Positions 54,859 to 63,479 of a stretch of DNA of 64,000 bases are shown here, one piece after another. The first letter of the stretch is position 1; every line of letters starts with the position of its first letter. The position numbers were made by a program, and so were the translations under genes. The stretch comes from an uncultured Acidobacteriia bacterium (lineage in GTDB: Bacteria > Acidobacteriota > Terriglobia > Bryobacterales > Bryobacteraceae): NCBI GenBank assembly GCA_903909435.1, contig CAIVVT010000147.1, forward strand, positions 62,001 through 126,000, in the 5' to 3' direction. Under the pieces are notes generated by a model. It was not told the DNA's origin, did no database searches, and saw only the letters and a list, made by a program, of their open reading frames with translations.

Positions 54859-55941
54859 TCAGCTTCGCGGCGGCGCAAACGTCGGCGGGATCAGTGGCTG
54901 GTCGCGCTGTGTCTCCATGCGTTTCAACTGTCCACAGGCGGCAAAGATGTCCAGGCCGCGCGGACGCCTGACGAAGCAGGGCAGGCTTTTGCGCACGATC
55001 TCCTGAAAGGCCGTAACGCGCTCTGCGTCGGGTGTCGCGAACAGGATGCCGGGCCCGGGATTCAGCGCGATCAGGTTCACCTTGCAGTCGATCTTTGCCA
55101 GCAGTCGCACAACGCGGCGCGCGTCCAGGTCGGTGTCGTTCACGCCCTTCAATAGAACGTATTCGAAGGTGAGTTTCTCCCACGACCGGAGCGGGTAGGC
55201 GAGGCAGGCGTCGATCAGTTCCTTCAGGTGCCACTTGCGGGTTACTGGCATCAACTCGCGGCGCTGTTCTTCGTGGGAGGCGTTGAGCGAGATGGCCAAC
55301 TTGGGGCGCTGAGGGTCGGGTGCGGCCGCAAACTCGGCGATGCGAGGAATGATCCCTGATGTCGAGACGGTGATGCGGCGTGGCGAAAGTCCGACACCTT
55401 TAGGGTCGGTGAGGATGCGCGAAGCCTTCAGCACGTTCGGCAGATTGAGCAGCGGTTCGCCCTGTCCCATCATGACGATGTTCATGCGTTTGGCATCGGC
55501 CCACAGGTTGTTTTCCCGCGCAGCGTAGAGCACCTGACCCACGATTTCGCCCGCGGTGAGATTACGCTCCAGCCCCATCTTTGCGGTCAGGCAGAACTGG
55601 CAATCCACGGGACATCCGACCTGTGTGGAGATGCACAGGGTGTCGCGGCCCTGCTCCGGCATGTAGACGGTCTCCACCGTCTTGCCGTCGGCCAGTTGCA
55701 GCAGGTAGCGTTCGGTTCCGTCGTCCGACTGGTACACGGTCGCGACTTCGGGATAGCCGAAGCTGGCGCGCTGCGCCAGATCCAGGCGCAGCGGCTTGGC
55801 GAGGGCTGTCATCTCGTCGAAGGACGCCGCGCGGCGGTGGTAGAGCGCCTCGTACAATTGCCGTGCGCGAAACGCCGGTTCGCCATCCGGCAGCAAGGCG
55901 CGCAACTCCTCGGTTTCCAGTCCCAGTAAAGCCAGTGTCAA
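54859..55941 (-). CDS. rlmN: dual-specificity RNA methyltransferase RlmN
   Basis: The product has 360 residues starting at TTG 55941, with AGGAC five bases before it. The radical SAM cluster is Cys110, Cys114 and Cys117 in [15 protein letters not shown]. Also seen are [25 protein letters not shown] and the methyl-transfer Cys in FAACGQL. RlmN methylates A2503 of 23S rRNA and A37 of some tRNAs. The frame is open to 56118, where it would overlap the divergent M16 gene, but homology begins near 55941. Confidence 0.9.
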   Translation of the reverse strand: MTLALLGLETEELRALLPDGEPAFRARQLYEALYHRRAASFDEMTALAKPLRLDLAQRASFGYPEVATVYQSDDGTERYLLQLADGKTVETVYMPEQGRDTLCISTQVGCPVDCQFCLTAKMGLERNLTAGEIVGQVLYAARENNLWADAKRMNIVMMGQGEPLLNLPNVLKASRILTDPKGVGLSPRRITVSTSGIIPRIAEFAAAPDPQRPKLAISLNASHEEQRRELMPVTRKWHLKELIDACLAYPLRSWEKLTFEYVLLKGVNDTDLDARRVVRLLAKIDCKVNLIALNPGPGILFATPDAERVTAFQEIVRKSLPCFVRRPRGLDIFAACGQLKRMETQRDQPLIPPTFAPPRS

Positions 55942-56089
55942 GTAATGTCCTAAACCGATTGTCGCCCGTCTGCCTGCCAGCAGACAGCATATTCGTAACG
56001 GCCGACCCGGCAGCGATTCCTCGCCACCCTGGGACACGCAGCAGTTTTTACAACATCGGCTGGTCTCCGATCTGATGGAATAGAAGCAG

Positions 56090-57373
56090 ATGACGCAGAA
56101 CGCGCTCGAGCGAGACATTCAAATGACGGCACTGCCCAACGGAGTGCGCGTCATTACCGAGCCCATGCCCGCCATGCGCAGCGTCGCCGCCGGGTTCTGG
56201 ATCGGCACGGGCTCACGCTGTGAGACACCCAGGACGAACGGGATCTCGCACTTCATCGAGCACATGCTCTTCAAGGGCACGCCGACCCGCTCCGCCGAGC
56301 AAATCGCGCGCGAAATGGACTCGATTGGCGGCAACCTCGACGCCTTCACCGGGCGCGATCTGGCCGGATACACGATGAAGGTGCTCGATGAACACCTGGA
56401 CTTCGCCTTCGGAATCCTGGCCGACATGCTGAAAAACCCGCGCTTCGACGAAGCCGACATCGAAAAGGAGAAGGGCGTAATTCTCGAAGAGCTGAAGATG
56501 GAGAACGACGATCCGGAGGACGTGGTGCACGAACTCTTCGTCTCCAACTGCTGGAAAGGCCACCCGCTGGGGATGCCGATCATCGGCACCGGGCGGACGA
56601 TCCGCAGCTTCAACGAAAGCGTCCTGCGTGCACACCACCGCCGCCATTATTCGGCTGCGAACCTGATCGTGACGGCAGCCGGGAATCTGCGCCATGAACG
56701 AGTCATCGAACTGGTAAATCGCCACCTGGACGGGCTACCGGCCGGGGAGCCGGAACCGGAGCAGCCGGCCCCGCGCTTCCAGCCTCCTTTCGAGTTGAAG
56801 AGCCGCCGCTCGCTGCAGCAATTGCAGCTGTGTTTGGGAACGCCGATGATCGAGGCCGCGCACCCCCTGCGGCTGGCCTGTTTCACGCTGAACGTGATTC
56901 TGGGCGGCAGCATGAGTTCGCGGCTGTTCCAGAACATCCGCGAGCAGCAGGGCCTGGCTTACTCCATTTTTTCGGAATTGAACCTGTACAGCGACACCGG
57001 CAATCTGGGAGTCTACGCGGGCACTTCGCCTGAAAACGGCCGGCGCGTGCTCGATTGCACGCTGGCGGAGTTGCGGCGCTTGCGGGAAGAACCGGTGCCG
57101 GAGGACGAGTTGCGCCGGGCGCGCGAGCATATGAAAGGCTCGCTGCTGTTGAGCCTGGAATCCACCACCAGTCGCATGAGCAATCTGGCCCGTCAATGGA
57201 TGACGCACGGCCGCTTTTTCACGCTGGACGAACTGGCGCGTGCGATCGACGGCGTCTCGGCCGAGGAGATCCAGCAAGTGGCGCGCGAGTATTTCCAGCC
57301 GGGCAAGATCGGGCTCGCCGCCGTGGGCCGCGTCGATTCGCTTGGTATTTCGCAAGGAGACTTGGTTTGTTAA
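56090..57373 (+). CDS. M16-family zinc protease (mitochondrial processing peptidase-like)
   Basis: The 427-residue protein has the inverted zinc motif HFIEH (His54, Glu57, His58) and the distal Glu in [13 protein letters not shown] (about 134), then the R/Y substrate region [13 protein letters not shown]. Members cleave small peptides or precursors, and many bacteria carry one next to housekeeping genes. The C-terminal half is the inactive M16 repeat. The TPM gene begins within its last bases (overlap 7 bp), so the two are co-translated. Confidence 0.9.
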   Translation: MTQNALERDIQMTALPNGVRVITEPMPAMRSVAAGFWIGTGSRCETPRTNGISHFIEHMLFKGTPTRSAEQIAREMDSIGGNLDAFTGRDLAGYTMKVLDEHLDFAFGILADMLKNPRFDEADIEKEKGVILEELKMENDDPEDVVHELFVSNCWKGHPLGMPIIGTGRTIRSFNESVLRAHHRRHYSAANLIVTAAGNLRHERVIELVNRHLDGLPAGEPEPEQPAPRFQPPFELKSRRSLQQLQLCLGTPMIEAAHPLRLACFTLNVILGGSMSSRLFQNIREQQGLAYSIFSELNLYSDTGNLGVYAGTSPENGRRVLDCTLAELRRLREEPVPEDELRRAREHMKGSLLLSLESTTSRMSNLARQWMTHGRFFTLDELARAIDGVSAEEIQQVAREYFQPGKIGLAAVGRVDSLGISQGDLVC

Positions 57374-58161
57374 AACGCATCGGACTCCTATTGCCCGTCG
57401 TGATCTGCACGTTGCTGGGCGGACTGCACGCCGCCGATTTCGCCGCGCTGAAGCCGCAGGGCTACGTCAGCGATTTCGCGGAGGTGGTCGATCAGACCAC
57501 TCGGGATCAGGTCAACCAATATTGCGCCAACGTTGAGCGGATCACGGGTGCGCAACTCGCGCTGGTGACGCTGAAATCCACCGAGGGTGAACCCGTCGAG
57601 GATGTCGCCAACCTGCTTTACCGCCAATGGGGCGTTGGCAACAAGAAGACGAACGAAGGCGCGTTGATTCTGTTCGTGATCAACGACCGCCGCACGCGCA
57701 TCGAAGTGGGCTACGGTCTGGAGCCGATCATGACCGACGGCTACGTGGGTGGTTTGCTGCGCAGCCTGCGGCCGTCCTTGAGGACGGGCAGCTACGCCCA
57801 GGCGCTGGCTGACGCGGCCACGCAAATCGGAGAGAAGATCGCCGCCTCCAAAGGCGTCTCGCTGGGAACGGCAGCACCGCGCCGGGCGACTCGCCCTCAC
57901 GCCGAGGGCCTGCCCGTGGGGCCGATTGTCATAGCCGCAATCATCTTCATTCTGTTTCTGATTTCGCGCGGACGCGGCGGTTCGGGCTATGGCGGCGGCA
58001 TTGGCGGCTTCCTCACCGGCCTTTTGATCGGCAACATCCTGGGCGGCGGCGGGCCGCGCAACCGTGGGGGCGGGGGATTCGGCGGTCCGGACTCCGGCGA
58101 CAGCTTCGGCGGATTCGGCGGCGGCGACTCCGGTGGCGGTGGGGCTTCCAGTGACTGGTAA
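57367..58161 (+). CDS. TPM-domain membrane protein (YgcG/Psb32 type)
   Basis: The 264-residue product starts at TTG 57367 with AAGGAG seven bases upstream, in an overlap with the M16 stop. It has a signal peptide (LLLPVVICTLLGGLHAA), a TPM domain (PQGYVSDFAEVVDQTTRDQV, LVTLKSTEGEPVEDVANLLY, RIEVGYGLEPIMTD), a membrane helix (PIVIAAIIFILFLI) and a Gly-rich tail ending in GGGGASSDW. TPM proteins frequently sit next to lemA, as here one gene away; the molecular function is poorly known. Confidence 0.85.
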   Translation: MLKRIGLLLPVVICTLLGGLHAADFAALKPQGYVSDFAEVVDQTTRDQVNQYCANVERITGAQLALVTLKSTEGEPVEDVANLLYRQWGVGNKKTNEGALILFVINDRRTRIEVGYGLEPIMTDGYVGGLLRSLRPSLRTGSYAQALADAATQIGEKIAASKGVSLGTAAPRRATRPHAEGLPVGPIVIAAIIFILFLISRGRGGSGYGGGIGGFLTGLLIGNILGGGGPRNRGGGGFGGPDSGDSFGGFGGGDSGGGGASSDW

Positions 58162-58203
58162 GGCGTTGGCGACTGGTAAGATGCAGATAATCAGGGGAAC
58201 ATC

Positions 58204-58923
58204 ATGCCCGACGACGATAAATTGCTGCAACAGCTAGTGGCGAAGTTGGACGCTGCGCACGGCCGCTCGCTGATCAGCGTAGTGCTGTATGGTTCCGCCG
58301 CGGGCACCGAGCACCACGGGGCTTACTCCGATTTGAACGTTTTCTGCGTTCTAGCCGCGGTGACCCCCAAGGAACTCGCCGCCAGCGAGCCGGTGTTCGC
58401 CTGGTGGCGCGCTCAGCACCAGCCGGCACCCCTGCTGATGAGTGAGCATGAGATGCGCACCAGTACGGACTGCTTCCCCATAGAGTTTAAGGACATGCTC
58501 GAACGGCGCAAAGTCCTGCATGGAGCCGATGTGGTGGCCGGTCTAGAAGTAGACGAAGTGTTCTACCGCGCCCAGGTTGAGCACGATCTACGGGCTAAAC
58601 TGTTGCGCTTGCGGCAGAAGGCAGCGGGCGTCCTCAGCAACTCCGAACTCCTGATCCGGCTGATGGCCGATTCGCTTTCCACGTTTTGCGTTCTGGGCCA
58701 TCATGCGCTGCATCTGGCGGGAGAAGACGCTCCCTGGGGCAAACGCGAAATCGCCGCGCGCTGTGTGGAGCGTTTCGGGCTGAAAGCCCAGCCGTTTTAT
58801 ACTTTGTTGGATCTCCGCGAAGGCCGCGCCAAGGCGCGAGACTTGAATGCGGTTGCACTATTCGGAACGTATCTTGAGGCCATCGGCGTCCTGGTGGATG
58901 CCGTGGACAAGCTTGATCGCTAG
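58204..58923 (+). CDS. nucleotidyltransferase-domain protein
   Basis: The product of 239 residues starts with a minimal nucleotidyltransferase motif (VVLYGSAAGTEHHGAYSDLNV) and then an all-helical domain (FYRAQVEHDLRAKLLRLRQK, LLIRLMADSLSTFCVLGHHAL), like the MNT/HEPN-type fusions. In the motif the second catalytic acid is present as Asp in SDLN, but it is followed by Asn-Val, where active enzymes usually have another Asp. Activity is uncertain. It lies between TPM and lemA genes on the same strand. Confidence 0.65.
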   Translation: MPDDDKLLQQLVAKLDAAHGRSLISVVLYGSAAGTEHHGAYSDLNVFCVLAAVTPKELAASEPVFAWWRAQHQPAPLLMSEHEMRTSTDCFPIEFKDMLERRKVLHGADVVAGLEVDEVFYRAQVEHDLRAKLLRLRQKAAGVLSNSELLIRLMADSLSTFCVLGHHALHLAGEDAPWGKREIAARCVERFGLKAQPFYTLLDLREGRAKARDLNAVALFGTYLEAIGVLVDAVDKLDR

Positions 58924-58932
58924 GAGTAAACC

Positions 58933-59520
58933 ATGAAAATCGCACTGATCATCGCGGGCGTCGTGCTGGGCCTGCTACTGCTCGGGGGTGGCATCATCTT
59001 CTTCACGGGTGTCGGCGTGAACAATTCGCTGGTCACCCAGCAGGAGTCCGTCAAGGCCGCCTGGTCGCAGGTGGACATTGCACTGCAGCGCCGCGCGGAC
59101 CTGATCCCGAACCTGGTGGAAACCGTGAAAGGCTACGCCTCGCATGAAAAGGGCGTGATCGAAGCCGTGGCCAACGCACGCGCAGCTATGGGCGGTGCAC
59201 GCACACCGGGCGAGAAGATGGAAGCCAATAGCCAACTGAGCGGTGCGCTCTCCCGTTTGCTGCTGGTGGTGGAGAACTATCCGAATCTGAAGGCGGATGA
59301 GAACTTCCTGCGGCTGCAGGATGAGTTGGCCGGCACGGAGAACAGGATCGCCGTCGAGCGTCACAAGTATAACGAGACGCTCCAGCATTACAACACGACC
59401 ATCGGATTGTTCCCCAATAACCTGTTTGCCGGTATGCTCGGCTTCCACCGCAACGACGAATACTTCAAGACCGAACCCGGCGCACGCGCCGTGCCCAAGG
59501 TCGATTTCAAGAGCAGATAA
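58933..59520 (+). CDS. lemA: LemA family protein
   Basis: The 195-residue product has an N-terminal membrane helix (ALIIAGVVLGLLLLGGGIIF) followed by a helical LemA domain: NNSLVTQQESVKAAWSQVD, RRADLIPNLVETVKGYASHE, VENYPNLKADENFLRLQDEL and NTTIGLFPNNLFAGMLGF. LemA proteins are membrane-tethered helical bundles of unknown role. The ALDH gene follows within 2 bp, so it may be read on the same transcript. Confidence 0.9.
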   Translation: MKIALIIAGVVLGLLLLGGGIIFFTGVGVNNSLVTQQESVKAAWSQVDIALQRRADLIPNLVETVKGYASHEKGVIEAVANARAAMGGARTPGEKMEANSQLSGALSRLLLVVENYPNLKADENFLRLQDELAGTENRIAVERHKYNETLQHYNTTIGLFPNNLFAGMLGFHRNDEYFKTEPGARAVPKVDFKSR

Positions 59521-59521
59521 G

Positions 59522-60967
59522 ATGAGCGCGAAACTCTTTCCGAATTACGTCGACGGCCAATGGGTCGAAGGGCCGGCGTTCGAGAACCGCAACCCCGCGA
59601 CCTTTACCGAGGTGGTTGGCCTGCACGTCAGCGGTACGCCCGAAAGCATGGGCCAGGCCGTGGCGGCTGCCCAGGCGGCATTGCCCGCCTGGAGGGGGCT
59701 TACCGGTCCGGCGCGCGGGGCATTTCTGTTCAAAGTGGCCGATCTGTTGGACCAGCGCTTCGAGCAGATTTCTAAGGAGATGACCCTCGAAGAAGGCAAG
59801 ACGCTGCCCGAGTCCAAGGGAGAGGTGCGGAGGGCGATCAACATCTTCCGTTACTTCGCGGGAGAGGCGTCCCGCTTTGCAGGAGTGTTGGCGCCGAGTG
59901 AGCGCGAGCGCGTCCAAATGTTCGCGATTCGCAAGCCCATCGGCGTCGTGGGCCTGATCACTCCCTGGAATTTCCCCAGCGCAATTCCTGCCTGGAAGCT
60001 CGCGCCCGCATTGCTCTGCGGCAACACCGTCGTGCTCAAGCCCGCCTCCGCAGCGCCGCTGAGCGCCTGGCGGATTGTGGAGGCGTGCCATGATGCGGGC
60101 ATCCCCAAAGGTGTCGTCAATTTCGTGGCTGGTTCGGGTGGAAGCCTGGGCCGGGCGCTGATTGAAGCGCCTGCCTTAAAGGCGATCTCCTTCACCGGCT
60201 CTTGCGCGGTGGGGCTCAAATTGCACAACGACGCCTCGGCGCGAAGGCTGCGCATCCAGTTGGAGATGGGCGGAAAGAACCCGACCATCGTGCTCGCCGA
60301 CGCCGACTTCAATTCCGCCGTCGAGAACGTGGCGAACGCGGCGTTTTTCTCGACCGGCCAGAAATGCACGGCCACGTCACGCGCGATTGTCGAGGACGGG
60401 ATCTACGACCGCTTCGTCGAAGCACTGGCCGAACGCACCCGCCGGCTCAAAGTCGGCAACGGCATGGAGCCGGGCATCGAGATTGGTCCTTGCGTCGATG
60501 AAGGACAAATGAACACAGTCCTTCAAGCGATCGAACTTGGGCGGAAGCAGTGCGGCGAGCCCATCGTGGGTGGCCGCCGGCTGACTGGCCCGGCCTACGA
60601 TAACGGTTGGTTTGTCGAGCCGACTCTGTTTGCCCATGTCGATCCCAACACCGCACTCTCTCGCGAAGAGATCTTTGGCCCCGTGCTGGCCGTCACGCGC
60701 GCGCGTGATTTCAAACACGCCATGGAACTCGCCAACGCGAGCGAATTCGGATTGTCAGCTTCCATCCAGACGGCGAATGTCTCGCGTGTATTCGAGTTCA
60801 TCCACGGCATGGAGGCGGGCTTGCTCACCGTCAATCTTCCCAGCGCCGGCGTCGAGTACCAACTCCCGTTCGGTGGCACGAAGGATTCCAGCTTCGGACC
60901 GAAGGAACAGGGCCCGGCGGCAATGGAATTCTACAGCGACTACAAGACCGTGTATCTGCGTTATTGA
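59522..60967 (+). CDS. NAD(P)-dependent aldehyde dehydrogenase, probable 2,5-dioxovalerate (alpha-ketoglutarate semialdehyde) dehydrogenase
   Basis: The 481-residue protein has the ALDH cofactor and catalytic motifs WNFPSAIPAWKLAPAL, Glu248 in LEMGGKNP and nucleophile Cys282 in FSTGQKCTATSR. Its C-terminus (FGGTKDSSFGPKEQGPAAME) matches the alpha-ketoglutarate semialdehyde subgroup. It would oxidise 2,5-dioxopentanoate to 2-oxoglutarate. The FAH-family gene 141 bp downstream matches the preceding dehydratase step of non-phosphorylative pentose oxidation. The frame is open upstream, but MSAKLFPNYVDGQWVEG at 59522 is the normal start. Confidence 0.8.
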   Translation: MSAKLFPNYVDGQWVEGPAFENRNPATFTEVVGLHVSGTPESMGQAVAAAQAALPAWRGLTGPARGAFLFKVADLLDQRFEQISKEMTLEEGKTLPESKGEVRRAINIFRYFAGEASRFAGVLAPSERERVQMFAIRKPIGVVGLITPWNFPSAIPAWKLAPALLCGNTVVLKPASAAPLSAWRIVEACHDAGIPKGVVNFVAGSGGSLGRALIEAPALKAISFTGSCAVGLKLHNDASARRLRIQLEMGGKNPTIVLADADFNSAVENVANAAFFSTGQKCTATSRAIVEDGIYDRFVEALAERTRRLKVGNGMEPGIEIGPCVDEGQMNTVLQAIELGRKQCGEPIVGGRRLTGPAYDNGWFVEPTLFAHVDPNTALSREEIFGPVLAVTRARDFKHAMELANASEFGLSASIQTANVSRVFEFIHGMEAGLLTVNLPSAGVEYQLPFGGTKDSSFGPKEQGPAAMEFYSDYKTVYLRY

Positions 60968-60994
60968 GCCGGTTTGTTAGATACTGATTTGAGG

Positions 60995-61015
60995 TTGGCG
61001 CGCGTCGTGCGCCAA
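60995..61015 (+). other. perfect hairpin between the aldehyde dehydrogenase and FAH genes
   Basis: A 7-bp stem TTGGCGC/GCGCCAA with a 7-base loop lies 28 bp after the ALDH stop. It is not followed by a T-run, so it is a weak terminator at best; it may be a processing site or regulatory element. Confidence 0.35.
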
Positions 61016-61108
61016 TTCCCCGGAATCGCACAAATGAGAAACCCGGCGCAAGCAGCCACTAGCGCGGTGGGGATCTGATTCCAAGAGTGGCAAACGAAGG
61101 CGGGTGTC

Positions 61109-61954
61109 ATGAAACTCGGTCAGATCGAATGGGAAGGCCGTATCACGGCTGCGGTGTTTGGCGACGGATATGCCCAACCTGTGCCGGGATACACGGTCAG
61201 GGAACTGCTGGACGAAACCGAGCGGCGCCACCTGCCCCTGGTCGAGTTCCTCAAGGCGCACATCAGTAAGGGCCGCGTGGAGGCGACACCCAAAATCCCC
61301 ATTCTGCCGCGAGAAGTTTGGGCTTGCGGGTGTACCTACGAGATGAGCGCGGCGTTCCGCGACGGCGAGCACGGCACGCGCGAAGGTTTCTATTACCATG
61401 CGCACACGGCGCCGCGGCCCGAGATTTTCTTCAAAGGAACCGGCCGCGTCTGCGTCGGTCCCGGTGGAAAGATCGGGATTCGCAGTGACTCGACCTTCAC
61501 CGCCCCAGAGCCGGAACTCGCGGTGCTGCTAGGCGCAAAGGGCAGCATCCTGGGCTACACCCTGGCCAACGACGTGTCTGCCTGGGACATCGAGCGTGAG
61601 AATCCGCTGTACCTGCCGCAGTCGAAGATCTTCACCGGGTGCTGCGCGCTCGGACCCTGGATCGTGACCGCGGACGAGATCCCGGACCCTTACGCGGTCA
61701 ACCTGAGTTGCACGATCCAACGCGGCGACAAGCTGCTGTTCGAAGGCGCCTGCTCGACGGCCAAGCTGGGCCGCAAAATCGAGCTCCTGGTTGAGTACCT
61801 TCGGCGAGCCAACCCTGTGCCGGCAGGTTGCGTGATGCTGACAGGCACGGGGATCATCGTGACCCAGGAAGCCGCGCTGCATCCCGGCGACGTGGTGACG
61901 ATCAGCGGCGATGGACTCGGCAGCCTCTCGAATGAAGCGGCTCCGGTCGGCTGA
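61109..61954 (+). CDS. fumarylacetoacetate hydrolase-family protein, possible 2-keto-3-deoxy-sugar-acid dehydratase
   Basis: The 281-residue protein has the FAH metal and substrate motifs PEPELAVLLG, LGYTLANDVSAWDIERENP and TGTGIIVTQEAALHPGD. The FAH fold includes hydrolases, decarboxylases and the 2-keto-3-deoxy-arabinonate/xylonate dehydratase of the Weimberg pathway. The ALDH gene just upstream produces or consumes its product in that pathway, so I favour dehydratase, but other FAH substrates remain possible. ATG 61109 is the start. Confidence 0.75.
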   Translation: MKLGQIEWEGRITAAVFGDGYAQPVPGYTVRELLDETERRHLPLVEFLKAHISKGRVEATPKIPILPREVWACGCTYEMSAAFRDGEHGTREGFYYHAHTAPRPEIFFKGTGRVCVGPGGKIGIRSDSTFTAPEPELAVLLGAKGSILGYTLANDVSAWDIERENPLYLPQSKIFTGCCALGPWIVTADEIPDPYAVNLSCTIQRGDKLLFEGACSTAKLGRKIELLVEYLRRANPVPAGCVMLTGTGIIVTQEAALHPGDVVTISGDGLGSLSNEAAPVG

Positions 61955-61971
61955 GCCCTGTTTCCGGCATT

Positions 61972-62511
61972 TTACACGGACTCGCAGCCGTCGGACTCCA
62001 CGTCCTCCAGTTCATCGGCCTGCGCCGTGAACGATTTCAGCACGCGAATGCTGGCAGGAGAGGAGAAACCCGCCACGCGCAGCTTGCGATACAGGCTGGC
62101 TAGGTTCTTCGGTTCTTTCAGATACTCGCCCAGGTTCTTGCCGCGCAGCTTGCGCTCCAGGTACTCACGAATGAGGGCGGGTTCATCGACGTCCTTGAAC
62201 GCATGCGCGACCGCTTCGCGTGCGACGCTTGGCGCGACACGCTTCTTCAGCAAGTCGCGGACCACACGCTGCGCGCCCGTCGTACCACCTCTCGCTCGCG
62301 AGTCCGCGATGCTTTCCGATAGTCGCTGGTCGTCCACGTAACCGTAGGACTGGACGGACTTCACCACCGTATCGACGTCGCCTGGCAGCTCCGCTTTCAG
62401 TTGCAGCTTCCGCCTCAGCTCAGACACAGACAATGCGCGCTGAGACAGGGCGCGCAAAGCGTAATTGCGGAGCGCATCCAGATCGAGTTTTGCCGCCGGT
62501 CGCCGTGTCAT
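61972..62511 (-). CDS. recX: regulatory protein RecX
   Basis: The product of 179 residues has three RecX repeat units (LRNYALRALSQRALSVSELR, VDDQRLSESIADSRARGG, GAQRVVRDLLKKRVAPSVA) built of three helices each. RecX binds RecA filaments and inhibits them. recA itself is not in the window. ATG 62511 is used; a GTG at 62538 would add nine residues. It converges on the FAH gene with 17 bp between. Confidence 0.85.
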   Translation of the reverse strand: MTRRPAAKLDLDALRNYALRALSQRALSVSELRRKLQLKAELPGDVDTVVKSVQSYGYVDDQRLSESIADSRARGGTTGAQRVVRDLLKKRVAPSVAREAVAHAFKDVDEPALIREYLERKLRGKNLGEYLKEPKNLASLYRKLRVAGFSSPASIRVLKSFTAQADELEDVESDGCESV

Positions 62512-62580
62512 TGTCGTGGCATCGGAGGAGCCCTCCACATTGTCGTGGAGTACACTGGTAGCTGCAAGGAGACCTGTTTC

Positions 62581-62910
62581 ATGGATGATGATAAGCGGAT
62601 CCCATATTTCCTGCTCGGCCTCGGAATCGGCACCGCGCTGGGTATTCTATTTGCCCCCAAAGCCGGTCCCGAAACACGCGAGTTCCTGCTGACGAAAGCG
62701 GATGACAGCAAGGAGTTCCTGAAGCGCAAGACTCTGGATCTGAAAGACAAGTCCACAGGAATCGTCGATCGCGGCAAGACTGCGATCACCAAGCAGAAGG
62801 ACAATCTGGCCGCTGCCGTCGAAGCCGGCAAGCAGGCCTACCGGGAAGCGACTACGGCCCAGGCGCCTGCGCCCGTAGTCGGCACCGACGATTTGATCGA
62901 AGGCGTCTGA
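62581..62910 (+). CDS. YtxH-like gas-vesicle/stress membrane protein
   Basis: The 109-residue product has an N-terminal membrane segment ending in GILFAPKAGPETREFLL, the YtxH pattern, and then a Lys/Asp/Ala-rich helical tail. YtxH proteins are small stress-induced membrane proteins of unknown mechanism. ATG 62581 has AAGGAGA eight bases upstream. The next gene, 13 bp away, is also a small membrane protein. Confidence 0.8.
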   Translation: MDDDKRIPYFLLGLGIGTALGILFAPKAGPETREFLLTKADDSKEFLKRKTLDLKDKSTGIVDRGKTAITKQKDNLAAAVEAGKQAYREATTAQAPAPVVGTDDLIEGV

Positions 62911-62923
62911 AAGGCGGCCGTCA

Positions 62924-63436
62924 TTGGCGTCGTCGGAAACAACGTTCATATTGATGGCGATCGCGGTGTTGATCTCCAGCGTCGCGCTTCTGCTTTCGGC
63001 GTTTGCATCGGTGGGAACATTTCTCGCGGTGCGCAAACTCGAGTCCCAGGTTAGCCCGCTAGTGCCCCAGGTGACCGAGTTCCTGGTGAATTCGCGTGCC
63101 GCGCTGGATGAGGCGCTAAAGCAGTTTCGCGAGACAGGCGAGAAGACTCACGCAGTACTCGACGACTTGCATGCTGAAGTGACCGGTTTCTCGCAGGCAC
63201 GCGCGGAAATAACTGATCGGGTGCAGGCACAGATTCAGCGAATGGAGCTTGTGCTCGGCGATTCCCTGACGAATATCCAGGAAGTCGTAACGGCCGTGCA
63301 CGGCGGGGTTATCAAACCCATCCGTGAGGTCAACGGTGTTGTCGCCGGAATACGAGCTGCCTATCATGTGTTTGTCAGCGGACGGCGTCCGAGCGTAGCG
63401 CAAGCCACCCAGGACGAAGAGAGCTTCATCGGCTAA
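62924..63436 (+). CDS. DUF948-like membrane-anchored coiled-coil protein
   Basis: The 170-residue product begins at TTG 62924 with a membrane segment (ILMAIAVLISSVALLLSAFA) followed by a heptad-rich helix (ESQVSPLVPQVTEFLVNSRA, LKQFRETGEKTHAVLDDLHA). The arrangement, and the YtxH-like gene before it, match the common YtxH/DUF948 pair of envelope proteins. The function is unknown. Confidence 0.7.
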   Translation: MASSETTFILMAIAVLISSVALLLSAFASVGTFLAVRKLESQVSPLVPQVTEFLVNSRAALDEALKQFRETGEKTHAVLDDLHAEVTGFSQARAEITDRVQAQIQRMELVLGDSLTNIQEVVTAVHGGVIKPIREVNGVVAGIRAAYHVFVSGRRPSVAQATQDEESFIG

Positions 63437-63479
63437 CCTCGTCCGCGCCGTGCACGCTCAGCACAGGTAAACTGAGTTC

